Origin: Chitinophaga caseinilytica
GTDB lineage: Bacteria; Bacteroidota; Bacteroidia; Chitinophagales; Chitinophagaceae
NCBI RefSeq assembly: GCF_038396765.1
Contig: NZ_CP150096.1
Span: forward strand, 2,215,001-2,279,000
Length of the DNA: 64,000 bases
Direction of reading: 5' to 3'
The notes below the pieces were generated by a model. That model was given only the letters and a program-made list of their open reading frames with translations. It ran no database searches and was not told where the DNA came from. Shown here piece after piece: positions 17,989-26,405 of this stretch (positions are counted from its first letter, which is position 1; each line of letters opens with the position of its first letter). The translations under genes and the position numbers were made by a program.

Positions 17989-18744
17989 ATGTCTACTGTT
18001 TGCCGAAATCTTAAATACCTGCGCAAGCAAAAGGGCTGGACGCAGCAGGAATTCGCGGACCGTCTCAACATCAAGCGTTCGTTATTGGGGGCATATGAGG
18101 AAGAGCGGGCGGAGCCGCGGACGGAAGTGTTGGAGCAGGTGAGCGATATGTTCCGTGTATCGATCGACGATCTGTTGCGGCGTGATCTGAGTTCCCAGAA
18201 GGAAACTTTCCTGGAGCGCAGGCGCCAGCAGAAGTTGGGTGGTACCAGCCGTCAGAATGTGGTGTTCGTTCCGGTAAAAGCGGCCGCGGGTTATCTGGCG
18301 GGCTTTAACGATGAGGAGTTCATCGAGGAGTTGAATACGTTTACGTTACCCATGTTGGGCGCGGGCCAGTACCGTGCTTTCGAGATCGCGGGCGATTCGA
18401 TGCTGCCGACGCCTTCGGGGTCGGTAGTGGTTTGCCACAAAGTGGATGGTTGGGAAGATATCCGTAATAACGAGGCGTATATCGTGGTGACGAACCGCGA
18501 GGGCATCGTATACAAGCGGGTGTTGAAGAGCAACCGTTCGAAAGCGAAGGTGACCCTGGCGTCCGACAACCCCATGTACGATCCTTATTCCGTGAATATG
18601 GACGAAGTGTTGGAAATCTGGGCGGCGGATGCGGTGATCCAGAAAATGGGTCAGCAGCACAAAATGAGCGTGAACCACCTGGCCGGCATGGTAAATCAGT
18701 TGCAGGAGCAGGTGAGCATGCTGAAAAAGCAGATGAAGAATTGA
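17989..18744 (+). CDS. XRE-S24 (LexA-like) self-cleaving transcriptional repressor
   Basis: 251 aa. Residues 5-60 form an XRE helix-turn-helix (NLKYLRKQKGWTQQEFADRL..SLLGAYE). After a linker comes an S24 peptidase domain: cleavage-site Ala100-Gly101 in VKAAAGYLAG, catalytic Ser137 in GDSM and Lys176 in VYKRVL. A coiled coil (~225-251) ends the protein. The intact site, Ser and Lys predict RecA-stimulated autocleavage as in LexA/CI. Two palindromes in its promoter recur before dinB-dnaE2, which makes it the probable damage-responsive repressor of that pair and of itself. Classical winged-helix LexA is rare in Bacteroidota; this type may take its place. Confidence 0.88.
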   Translation: MSTVCRNLKYLRKQKGWTQQEFADRLNIKRSLLGAYEEERAEPRTEVLEQVSDMFRVSIDDLLRRDLSSQKETFLERRRQQKLGGTSRQNVVFVPVKAAAGYLAGFNDEEFIEELNTFTLPMLGAGQYRAFEIAGDSMLPTPSGSVVVCHKVDGWEDIRNNEAYIVVTNREGIVYKRVLKSNRSKAKVTLASDNPMYDPYSVNMDEVLEIWAADAVIQKMGQQHKMSVNHLAGMVNQLQEQVSMLKKQMKN

Positions 18745-18779
18745 TTCGCCTGTGATCGCGGGATGGTGCGGCATTTCAC

Positions 18780-19180
18780 CCTTTCTGAAAATGGATCGGC
18801 GTTATGTTTTTGCCCGTTCTGGGAGAGTAGCGTCATGCTTGGATTAATAAGTTTGCGTTGGCCTTGATCGGTGCAAAAATGTTTGTTTTCGTTCCGGGAA
18901 AGTAGCGTCATAGCTGTATTAATATGATTGCGTTGACCATAATTGGTGCAAGAACGTTTGTGCATCTGCCGGGAAAATAGCATCATGGCTGGATTAATAT
19001 GTTTGCGGTGGCCATAATCGGTGCAAAAATGTTTGTGCTCGTCCGGGAAAGTAGCGTCATGCCATGATTGATAGATTTGCGTTGATCATAATCGGTGCAA
19101 AAATGTTTGTGCCTGTTCCGGGAAAGTAATGTCATGCCTGGGTTAATAAGTTTGTATTGGCCTTGATCAGTGCAAAACAT
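18780..19180. repeat. 75-bp degenerate tandem array
   Basis: The word GTGCA(A)AAATGTTTG recurs at 18871, 18946, 19021, 19095 and 19170 (steps 75, 75, 74, 75), with a diverged first unit from about 18794. Each unit also has GGGAAAGTAGCGTCAT, TTAATA(A/T)GTTTGCG and GGCC(T/A)T(G/A)ATCGG. Unlike the other two arrays, no match to a flanking gene was found. The 75-bp period gives 25-codon open repeats on the minus strand, broken by the 74-bp unit; no start signal supports translation. Confidence 0.88.
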
Positions 19181-19192
19181 TGTTAATAAACC

Positions 19193-19296
19193 ATGACGTA
19201 CTTTGTCATCGCAGGCCCGAGAAATAATTTTATCCCCCGGATCAGGGTTACAGCTGATCCCGCAAATGCTGTGACATAGAAGAATGCCTTATGTCA
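19193..19296. promoter_or_regulatory. Cluster of three short inverted repeats
   Basis: ATGAC/GTCAT (19193-19197, 19205-19209), GGATCAG/CTGATCC (19239-19245, 19254-19260) and TGACATA/TATGTCA (19272-19278, 19290-19296) lie between the 75-bp array and the terminator at 19346. They could be operators or a structured RNA; a near-match -7 (CATCTTTG, 19311-19318) follows. No gene is recognised in 18745-19485. Confidence 0.35.
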
Positions 19297-19345
19297 TATG
19301 CAAGGGAATTCATCTTTGTGCTAACCCCATGTTAACCATTGACAA

Positions 19346-19371
19346 TGCCGGAGGTTCCTCCGGCATTTTTT
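19346..19371 (+). terminator. Intrinsic terminator upstream of the VOC gene
   Basis: Perfect stem TGCCGGAGG / CCTCCGGCA with a minimal loop, followed by TTTTTT. Confidence 0.88.
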
Positions 19372-19485
19372 GATGGATGGAATTGGAAGTGGGCCGTAGT
19401 TGTTGGAATAGCCCAGCGGATCTTTTCAAGATCGCCCATTCATCCAAAGAACGTACATTTATCTGCCTTCAAAAAATTCACGATC

Positions 19486-19851
19486 ATGATTACAGAATGC
19501 GCAGCTACCATTTTTCAGGTCAGCGATCTCGCGGCCGCCACCGTGTTTTACACCGAAACGCTGGGGTTTACGCTGGACTTTGAATTCGGCAGCGTAGTGG
19601 GGCTCCATCATGGCAACGTATTCATTCACCTTTCCGGCCCCGCATCTCAGGGAAACAAAAAGGCGATAGGCGAGGGACATATGTACATCTTTTGCGACGA
19701 AGTGGACGATTATTTCGCGGAGATCGCCGCGAAAGGAGCGGATGCATTCATTCCGCCGGCAGACAGGCCCTACGGTGTGCGCGACTTTGCCGTCAAAGAT
19801 CCGGACGGAAATATCCTCGCTTTCGGAAAGAGCATCGCTCCCGAAAACTGA
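19486..19851 (+). CDS. VOC-superfamily (glyoxalase/bleomycin-resistance-like) protein
   Basis: 121 aa from the Met at 19486; the longer frame from 19339 would read through a strong terminator hairpin and adds nothing conserved. It has the VOC babbb pattern: FQVSDLAAATVFYTETLGF at the start, VGLHHGNVFIHLSG, a second module GHMYIFCDEVDDYFAEI and the usual ending FAVKDPDGNILAFG. Metal ligands of the glyoxalase type (His/Glu) are plausible but not fixed by motif. Convergent with pdeM, only 7 bp between stops. Substrate unknown. Confidence 0.82.
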   Translation: MITECAATIFQVSDLAAATVFYTETLGFTLDFEFGSVVGLHHGNVFIHLSGPASQGNKKAIGEGHMYIFCDEVDDYFAEIAAKGADAFIPPADRPYGVRDFAVKDPDGNILAFGKSIAPEN

Positions 19852-19858
19852 CCGCCCG

Positions 19859-20566
19859 TCAAACCTTGAAAATCCCATTCCCCCCGATCACGAAAACTGA
19901 TGCGTCCGCCGCGGGCTCCAGGGAATACAGTCCCGTGAACACGCTGAACGCCGGAAGGATCGCGCCCTCCGGCCCAAAATAAAAACAAGGCAGCCGTAAC
20001 CGCTGTTTGCCGTATCCCACCATCCATACCCCCGGGTGTATATGTCCCGAAACGGCATACGTTTCCCCGTTATCCGGCAGCCTGTCTTTCGGATCGTGCA
20101 CGAAATATATTCCATCCACCCGCAGCGACTCCATCAAATCGATCCCTAAAGATGCATAGACCCCCGGGTCCATAATATCATGGTTTCCCGTCACCAGCTC
20201 GAACCGGATGTGCGGAAATTGGTTGCGCCAAATCCGGAAATACTGCACTTCATTATTTGCTGAACTGTGGAACATATCGCCCACTACGATTAGCCGCTCG
20301 GGGTTGTACTTCGTGATGAGCTGCTGCAATCGGAAAAGGTCTTCCTGCACGATGTTCGCCGGCACACCAATTCCCGCTTTCCGGAAATGCGCCGCCTTTC
20401 CCACATGCAGGTCTGCCACGATCAGCGCCCGTTCTTCTTCCCAATACACTGCCTTTCCGGCGGAAAGCCGCCAGTGTCCGCCTTTGAACTCGTACCGAAT
20501 GTCTTCCAATTTTCGTTTTATTTTATCTGGACCGTTGCCAGGATTTTTTATTTTCCATTCACCCAT
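19859..20566 (-). CDS. pdeM: Ligase-associated DNA damage response endonuclease PdeM
   Basis: 235 aa calcineurin-like metallophosphoesterase. The metal-binding motifs are in order: VADLHVGK, VVGDMFHS, VTGNHD and VSGHIHPG, giving a two-metal phosphodiesterase site. PdeM belongs to the bacterial set of Lhr-type helicase, ATP-dependent ligase, metallo-beta-lactamase exonuclease and PdeM that are linked to DNA end repair. Here it follows the helicase gene on the same strand after 85 bp; ligase and exonuclease lie 6 kb away. The protein begins with about 20 polar residues before the conserved part. Confidence 0.9.
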   Translation of the reverse strand: MGEWKIKNPGNGPDKIKRKLEDIRYEFKGGHWRLSAGKAVYWEEERALIVADLHVGKAAHFRKAGIGVPANIVQEDLFRLQQLITKYNPERLIVVGDMFHSSANNEVQYFRIWRNQFPHIRFELVTGNHDIMDPGVYASLGIDLMESLRVDGIYFVHDPKDRLPDNGETYAVSGHIHPGVWMVGYGKQRLRLPCFYFGPEGAILPAFSVFTGLYSLEPAADASVFVIGGNGIFKV

Positions 20567-20651
20567 TTCGCCGCGATGAATGCCTTATATATGTAGCAGC
20601 TTTGTGTCGGTTTGCGCAAACCACACAGCAGCTTCCTTCCAGGGAGAAGCC

Positions 20652-23095
20652 CTATTGCCAGAGTGTCATTTTCTTGATGCGGTCTTCCAGTTTTTCGCTT
20701 GTCAGTTCCTCCCGAAGGCTATCCACCTTGATGGGGAAACAGAAAGGCGTCAGTCGCTGGGGGAACGTGATCACGATGTTACCGTTCTGGATCCGTTCCA
20801 GCGTCTCCCGCAAGCGGGCTTCCTCCATCTGGTAGAAAAACGCTTCGTTGTAGGCTTGGCGCACGAGGATGTTCTGGGCATCGTAATCTTCGAAAACCTT
20901 GAACAGCAAGGAGGCGGACGATTGCAAATGCCGGTTGGCTTTCGATTTTCCGGGATACCCCTGGAACACGAGCCCTGCAATCACCGAAATGTCGCGGAAC
21001 TTGCGGCGCGCCATTTCGGTGGCATTCACGCTGCTTTGTAAATCTACGGTGAGGTTGTCGGCGGAGAAAAGTTCGTCCGCATTGCTGTCGTCTACAGGTA
21101 TCGGCTGATCGCTCAGCAGTTCGAACCCGTAGTCGTTCATCGCGATGGAGAAAGTGATGGGATGCCGCTGACTGATCCGCCAGGCCAGCAACATGGCCAT
21201 CACTTCATGGACCAGCCGCCCTTCGAACGGATATACGAATAGATGGTATCCGTCTTCCGTCTGGATTTGTTCCATGAGCAGCTCATTTTCGCGCGGAATG
21301 TGCGAAAGCAGTTGCTGAAGCTCGAACAATGGCTGAAGTATCGTGATTTCGGGCTCGTGCGCCTGGCCCGACATGGCTTCGTGGAATTTCCGGCGGAGCA
21401 TTTTGCCCAAATTGGCGGAAAGCGGCATCCGGCCACCGTTCCAACTGGGGACGATGCTTTTTTCGATTTCGATTTGCGGACCAGTACCGTCATGTCTTTG
21501 ATCATGACGAACTCAAGGTTATGGCCGCTCAGCCGGAAGCTATCGCCGGGCGTGAGCCGCGAAATGAAATATTCTTCGATGACACCGACATAACCGCCCG
21601 CGAGGTACCGGACTTTCAACATGGCGTCGCTCACGATGGTGCCGATGTGCAGGCGATGGCGCATGGCCTGTTGCTTGCTTGTGCAGTAATAGCGATCGCC
21701 AACGAGGTGGAGTTTATGGTATTCGTCATAGACCTGCAGTGCTTCGCCGCCGGATACGAGGAACGACAGGCTCCAGTTCCATTCCTCTTCCGTCATTTCC
21801 CGGAAACAGAATGTGGATAGCACTTCGTTTTTGATCTCTTCCGCGTTGAAACCCTCCGACACGCCGAGTGTCATGAGGTATTGCAGCAGCACATCGTACG
21901 CCAGCACGACCGGCATCCGGCTTTCGATGAGATTTTCCGCCATGGCGTCTTTCAACGCAGCGGCCTCCACCAGTTCGAGGGAATGGGTGGGGAGGAACCA
22001 TATCCGGCTGACGGCATCGGGCCGGTGCCCGCTTCGGCCGGCGCGTTGCAGGAAACGCGCAACGCCTTTCGGGCTGCCTACCTGGATAACGGTGTCTACC
22101 GGCCGGAAGTCCACGCCCAGGTCGAGACTGGAGGTACATACCACCAGTTTGAGGATCCCGGTGTGCAGGGCTTCTTCCACCCAGATGCGAAGTTCTGCGT
22201 CGATAGAGCCGTGGTGCAGCGCGATGGCGCCTGCCAGCTCAGGGCATTCCTTGAGGATTTGGTGGTACCATATTTCCGATTGTCCGCGGGTATTGGTGAA
22301 AAGCAATGTGGTGTTGCTTTCCATGATGACGGGGATCACTTTGTGGAGGAGGCGCAGCCCCATATGCCCGGCCCAGGGGTATTTTTCGATCTCGTCGGGC
22401 AATATGGATTCCACTTCGATGGCCTTGTGCACGTCTGCCCGAACGATGACCCGTTCGCCGGGGAGGTTGCCGAGCAGAACGTCCAGCGCCTCGTCGAGGT
22501 TGCCGATAGTCGCGGAAATGCCCCAGATGCGGAGATCGGGGCGGAGGCCGCGGAGCCGGCTGATGCCGAGCTCGGTCATTACGCCGCGCTTGCTGCCCAG
22601 GAGCTCGTGCCATTCGTCGGCCACGATGGTTTCGAGGTGTTCGAACCGCTTGGGATATTCTTTCTGGGCGATGAGGATGTGGAGGGATTCCGGCGTGATG
22701 ATGAGCACTTCGGGCATGTTGCGCTTCTGTTTTTCCCGGACGCTGAGGGGCGTGTCGCCGCTTCGGATCCCTACGGCCCAGGGTACGTCGAGCTCCCGGA
22801 GGGCTTCCTCCATGGCACGGCCGATGTCTTTGGCCAGCGCCCGCAAGGGGGTGATCCACATGAGGCGGAGACCATTGCCGGTGCGCGACCGGTAATCTTT
22901 CGGGTGCTCATTGATCCAGCGGATAACGGTGCCGAGGAATAAGGAAAAAGTCTTGCCGAAGCCCGTGGGGGCATTTACCAGGCCGGAGCGGCCCTGGAGG
23001 TAATGTTCCCATGCTTCTTCCTGGAAGGCGAAAGGCGCCAGTCCTTTCGCTCCCAGCCACTGTTCGATCGCTTGCCAGCCGGGTGTTTGTTTCAT
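20652..23095 (-). pseudogene. Ligase-associated DEXH-box (Lhr-like) helicase, interrupted by a one-base frameshift
   Basis: Read across the break, the product is about 815 aa, the usual family length. First segment (23095 to ~21463): Walker A NAPTGFGKTF, DEWH box VADEWHELLG, SATIGN and the motif VI QRAGRSGHRP. The frame is then lost in a run of six T (+ strand, 21458-21463). In the -1 frame the protein continues as IVPSWNGGRMPLSANLG, the typical C-terminal Lhr sequence, down to 20652. One extra A in the A6 run gives KSKSKKSIVPSWNGG. The break may be a mutation, a homopolymer read error or slippage. The N-terminal piece has the whole helicase core but lacks the C-terminal DNA-binding part. Upstream of pdeM, same strand. 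Confidence 0.85.
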
Positions 23096-23130
23096 CAGAC
23101 AATGAAATTAGGAAAAATTCCCGCATGGCC

Positions 23131-23138
23131 TACCTTTG
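23131..23138 (+). promoter_or_regulatory. -7 element TACCTTTG immediately before the NCS2 permease start
   Basis: Exact TAnnTTTG match only 4 nt before the ATG at 23143. Since transcription starts about 5-7 nt after this element, the mRNA would be leaderless or nearly so. Confidence 0.5.
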
Positions 23139-23142
23139 CCTT

Positions 23143-24462
23143 ATGCGCGATTTCTTTCGTTTACACGAACACGGTACAACTGTCAGGCAGGAACTGCTGG
23201 CGGGTTTGACTACTTTTTCGACCATGGCGTATATCCTGGCCGTCAACCCCATGATCCTGTCCAAAACCGGGATGGATTTCAACGCGCTCATCACCGCCAC
23301 CGCCCTCGCCGCCGCCATCGGCACGCTGGTGATGGGATTATATGCGCGGTTGCCGGTGGGGCTTGCTCCAGGGATGGGCCTTAATGCTTTCTTCGCCTAC
23401 ACCATTGTGCTGGGAATGGGCTACAGTTGGCAATTTGCGCTAACGGCCGTTTTCCTGGAAGGCATCATTTTCATTTTCCTGTCGCTCTTTCACATTCGGG
23501 AAGCCATCATCAACACCATCCCCGAGAACCTCAAGCACGCCATATCTGTGGGGATTGGACTATTGATCGCGCTGATCGGTATGGCCAATGCCGGAATTAT
23601 CGAAACGGGCATGCGGCATGTGGGAGATGGCAAGCTGGACGGGGTCATCCTGAAAATGGGGCACATTACGAGCGCGGGGCCGCTCATTGCCTTACTCGGA
23701 TTGATCGTCAGTGCTGTATTAATGTACAAAAAAGTCAATGCAGCGTTGTTGCTGGGGATCCTCATCGCCACGCTGGCCGGCATCCCGCTGGGTTTGACCG
23801 TCTGGCCGGAACACGGCATCATGAGCTTGCCGCCGAGTATATCACCGATCGCCTTCCAACTGGAATTCGACAAGATATTTTCGATGGATATGGTCGTTAT
23901 CCTGTTTACTTTACTGATGGTCAATCTGTTCGATACAGTTGGGACACTCATTGGCCTCTGCAGCAAAGCCGGATTGCTCGACAGCCGCGGCCGCATCCCC
24001 CGGGCCAAGCAAGCCCTGTTCGCCGACGCAGTGGGTACCACAGCGGGAGCATTATTAGGCACCAGCGTAGTTACGGCGTATGTAGAAAGCGCCAGTGGCA
24101 TCGCTTCGGGCGGGAGAACGGGGTTAACGGCCGTGACGGTGGCGGGAATGTTCCTCCTGGCGCTGTTCTTCGCGCCGCTGTTTGCTATGATCCCCGCCGC
24201 GGCCACGGCACCTGCGCTCATTATCGTAGGGATGCTGATGATGGGGGCGGTCGTAAAAATCAATTTCGATGACGTGACGGAAGCGATCCCCGCGTTCCTG
24301 GCCATTGTCATGATGCCATATACCTACAGCATTGCGGAAGGGATCGTTTTCGGGATGCTGTCGTATGTTTTGCTGAAGGTCTTCACCGGAAAATTCCGTG
24401 AGATCAGCTCGGTGATGTATGTGCTTTCCGTTCTGTTCGTGCTGAGTTTTATGTTGCAATAA
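23143..24462 (+). CDS. NCS2 / AzgA-type purine (guanine/hypoxanthine) permease
   Basis: 439 aa with about 12-14 membrane segments. AzgA/PbuG-like signatures: TFSTMAYILAVNP, LAPGMGLNAFFAY, NLFDTVGTLIGLCSKAGL, GTSVVTAYVESASGI and FDDVTEAIPAFLAI. It is a proton symporter of nucleobases in the inner membrane. The Met at 23143 is chosen because MRDFFRLHEHG starts the family sequence; upstream in-frame Mets at 23125 or 23011 overlap the promoter or the divergent helicase gene. The last 36 codons (24355-24462) are the founder copy of the tandem array that follows. Confidence 0.88.
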   Translation: MRDFFRLHEHGTTVRQELLAGLTTFSTMAYILAVNPMILSKTGMDFNALITATALAAAIGTLVMGLYARLPVGLAPGMGLNAFFAYTIVLGMGYSWQFALTAVFLEGIIFIFLSLFHIREAIINTIPENLKHAISVGIGLLIALIGMANAGIIETGMRHVGDGKLDGVILKMGHITSAGPLIALLGLIVSAVLMYKKVNAALLLGILIATLAGIPLGLTVWPEHGIMSLPPSISPIAFQLEFDKIFSMDMVVILFTLLMVNLFDTVGTLIGLCSKAGLLDSRGRIPRAKQALFADAVGTTAGALLGTSVVTAYVESASGIASGGRTGLTAVTVAGMFLLALFFAPLFAMIPAAATAPALIIVGMLMMGAVVKINFDDVTEAIPAFLAIVMMPYTYSIAEGIVFGMLSYVLLKVFTGKFREISSVMYVLSVLFVLSFMLQ

Positions 24463-24531
24463 TTACAAATAAGTCCTGCGATAAAAAATGTCATTTGATC
24501 GTTCAACCGGCAATTACTATTCGATTTCGGG

Positions 24532-24639
24532 ATGCTGCCTTATATTTTGCTGAAGGTCTTCACCGGAAAATACGGCGAGATCAGCCCGGTTATGTATGTG
24601 CTTTCAGTGCTGTTCGTGCTGAGTTTTAGGTTGCAATAA
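24532..24639 (+). other. Mini-ORF: copy of the permease C-terminal helix (35 aa)
   Basis: Representative intact repeat-borne ORF, from ATG to TAA, predicted to encode the last transmembrane segment of the permease (ends VLSVLFVLSFRLQ). Equivalent intact ORFs lie at 24701-24808, 25053-25160 and 25406-25513. No independent promoter was recognised; expression is untested. Confidence 0.35.
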
Positions 24640-25533
24640 TTGTCTAAAAGTTCCGTGATAAATTGCCGTTTGGTCGTTCAATCGGCTGTTCGTTTTTGGA
24701 ATGTTGTCTAATGTTTTGCTGAAGGTCTTCACTGGGAAATGCCGTGAAATCAGCCCGGTTATGTATGTGCTTTCAGTGCTGTTCGTGCTGAGTTTTAGGT
24801 TGCAATAATTGTCAAAGAGTTCAGGGATAAAATGCGGGTTTATCGTTCAACCAGCATTTACTATTCGATTTCGGGGATGCTATCGTTTGTTTGCTGAAGG
24901 TCTTCTGCGGAAAATACCGTGAGATCAGCCGAGTAATGTATGTGCTTTTCGTGCTGTTCGTGCTGAGTTTTATGTTGCAGTAATTGTCAAAAAGTTCTGG
25001 GATAAAAAATGTCGGTTGATCGTTCACCTGATATTTATTATTCATTTTCGGGATGCTGTCTTATATTTTGCTGAAGGTCTTCACCAGAAAATACCGAGAG
25101 ATCAGCCCGGTGATGTATGTGCTTTCAGTGCTGTTTGTGATGAGTTTTATGTTGCAGTAATTGTCAAAAATCTCAGGGATAAAAATGGTGGTTGATCGTT
25201 CAGCCGGTATTTACTATACATTTTCGGGAAGCTGTCTTATGTTTTGCTGAAGGTCTTCACCGGAAAATACCGCGAGATCAGCCCGGTGATGTATGTGCTT
25301 TCATTGCTGTTTGTGCTGAGTTTTATGTTTTCGTAATTGTCAAAAATCTCTGAAATTAAAAATACCGGTTGATCGTTCAACCGGCAATTACTATTCATTT
25401 TCGGGATGCTGTCTTATGTTTTGCTGAAGGTCTTCTGCGGAAAATTCCGCGAGATCAGCCCGGTGATGTATGTGCTTTCCGTGCTGTTCGTGCTGAGTTT
25501 TAAGTTGCAGTAATTGTCAAAAATCTCAGGAAT

Positions 25534-25562
25534 AAAAAATGCCGGTTGATCGTTCAACCGGC
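25534..25562 (-). terminator. Terminator of the TSUP gene (last array hairpin)
   Basis: Perfect 9-bp stem GCCGGTTGA / TCAACCGGC with a 4-nt loop; on the minus strand it is followed by ATTTTTT. Degraded versions of this hairpin occur in every array unit, so the array multiplied the whole convergent junction between the two genes. Confidence 0.8.
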
Positions 25563-25589
25563 ATGTACTATTGTATGCATATGGAAAAA

Positions 25590-26405
25590 TCAGGTGAAGA
25601 GCAGCCGGACGCCTACAATGAGCAGCGCGCCTGCCAGGGCGATCATGATGCCTTTGGGCTTCACTTTGCTGGAAAGCCCCGCACCCAGTTGCGCGCCGAT
25701 CACCACACCGATCCCTATGGAAAGGGCCGTTTGCCAACCTTCCCAGAAACTGCCCTGGATCATGTGCACGATCGTACCGGCCAAAGACATGATAGCAAGG
25801 ATGAAGTGACTCGTAGCCGTAGCGATGTGGATAGGGAAATTCAGCACGCTGATCAGCGCAGGAACGTGGATGATCCCGCCGCCGATGCCCAGCAGACTGC
25901 TGATGAAACCCACGGCGAAACTGATCAGAATGCCGTACCAGATATTAAACCGGTATTGATGATGCTCGCCGCTTCGCTCCGTGAGGTCGCGGTCAACACA
26001 TTTTCCTTTAAGCGAACCCTGCGCATACGCTCCCCGGTTGGGCCTGGCGATTAGGAAGAGCGCGATCACGATCAGCAATCCCCCCAGGATCAGGTTAAAT
26101 ACATGCCGCGAAATAACACTCGTGGCCATGGCCCCGAGAATGGCACCCGGCAACGTTGCTATCGCGAAAATGGCCGCAGAACGGTAATCGATCCGTTTTT
26201 TACGGGCATACGCCACCGATCCGGAGGTCGCGTTCAGGCAAACCACCGCCAGCGAAATGCTCGTCAGTACGTCGGGCGCCATGTCCGGGTACATTAACAG
26301 CAATAAAGGCATGAGGATAAAGCCTCCCCCGGCCCCGATCAGGGTCCCGAAGGTTCCGATTCCAAATCCTATCAATACTAGCAACAATGCGGCCTGCAAG
26401 TCCAT
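25590..26405 (-). CDS. TSUP (TauE/SafE) family anion exporter
   Basis: 271 aa with about eight membrane helices in two similar halves, each opening with the glycine-rich family motif: GTFGTLIGAGGGFILMPLLLL at the start and GFISSLLGIGGGIIHVPALI at about residue 165. TSUP proteins move sulfite, sulfoacetate or related small anions across the inner membrane. A hydrophilic loop (GKCVDRDLTERSGEHHQYR) joins the halves. Convergent with the NCS2 permease across the 176-bp array. No sulfur-metabolism gene is nearby, so the substrate is open. Confidence 0.88.
   Translation of the reverse strand: MDLQAALLLVLIGFGIGTFGTLIGAGGGFILMPLLLLMYPDMAPDVLTSISLAVVCLNATSGSVAYARKKRIDYRSAAIFAIATLPGAILGAMATSVISRHVFNLILGGLLIVIALFLIARPNRGAYAQGSLKGKCVDRDLTERSGEHHQYRFNIWYGILISFAVGFISSLLGIGGGIIHVPALISVLNFPIHIATATSHFILAIMSLAGTIVHMIQGSFWEGWQTALSIGIGVVIGAQLGAGLSSKVKPKGIMIALAGALLIVGVRLLFT

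Larger units (their letters stand above)
24355..25562. repeat. ~176-bp tandem array copied from the 3' end of the NCS2 gene plus its downstream hairpin
   Basis: Seven copies, founder included, aligned on TGCTGAAGGTCTTC at 24371, 24548, 24717, 24892, 25069, 25245 and 25422 (steps 177, 169, 175, 177, 176, 177). Each holds the last 36 codons of the permease and a ~70-bp spacer with the GGTTGATCGTTCAACC-type hairpin. The coding part is exactly 108 bp from ATG to TAA in copies at 24532, 24701, 25053 and 25406; copy 25229 has AAG for ATG but keeps frame, and copy 24877 has a one-base loss. Many differences are in third codon positions, while spacers vary more and carry most indels. Confidence 0.93.

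Noticed and set aside
18696..19180. Minus-strand protein with 25-residue repeats over the 75-bp array
   Set aside because: The frame breaks at the 74-bp unit, part lies antisense to the regulator gene, and there is no promoter or start signal. The period being a multiple of three is probably coincidence.
21455..21464. Programmed -1 frameshifting in the helicase
   Set aside because: The A6 run is not in the X-XXY-YYZ register (frame is TCG AAA AAA GCA) and no downstream stimulatory structure was evident; indel or sequence error is simpler.
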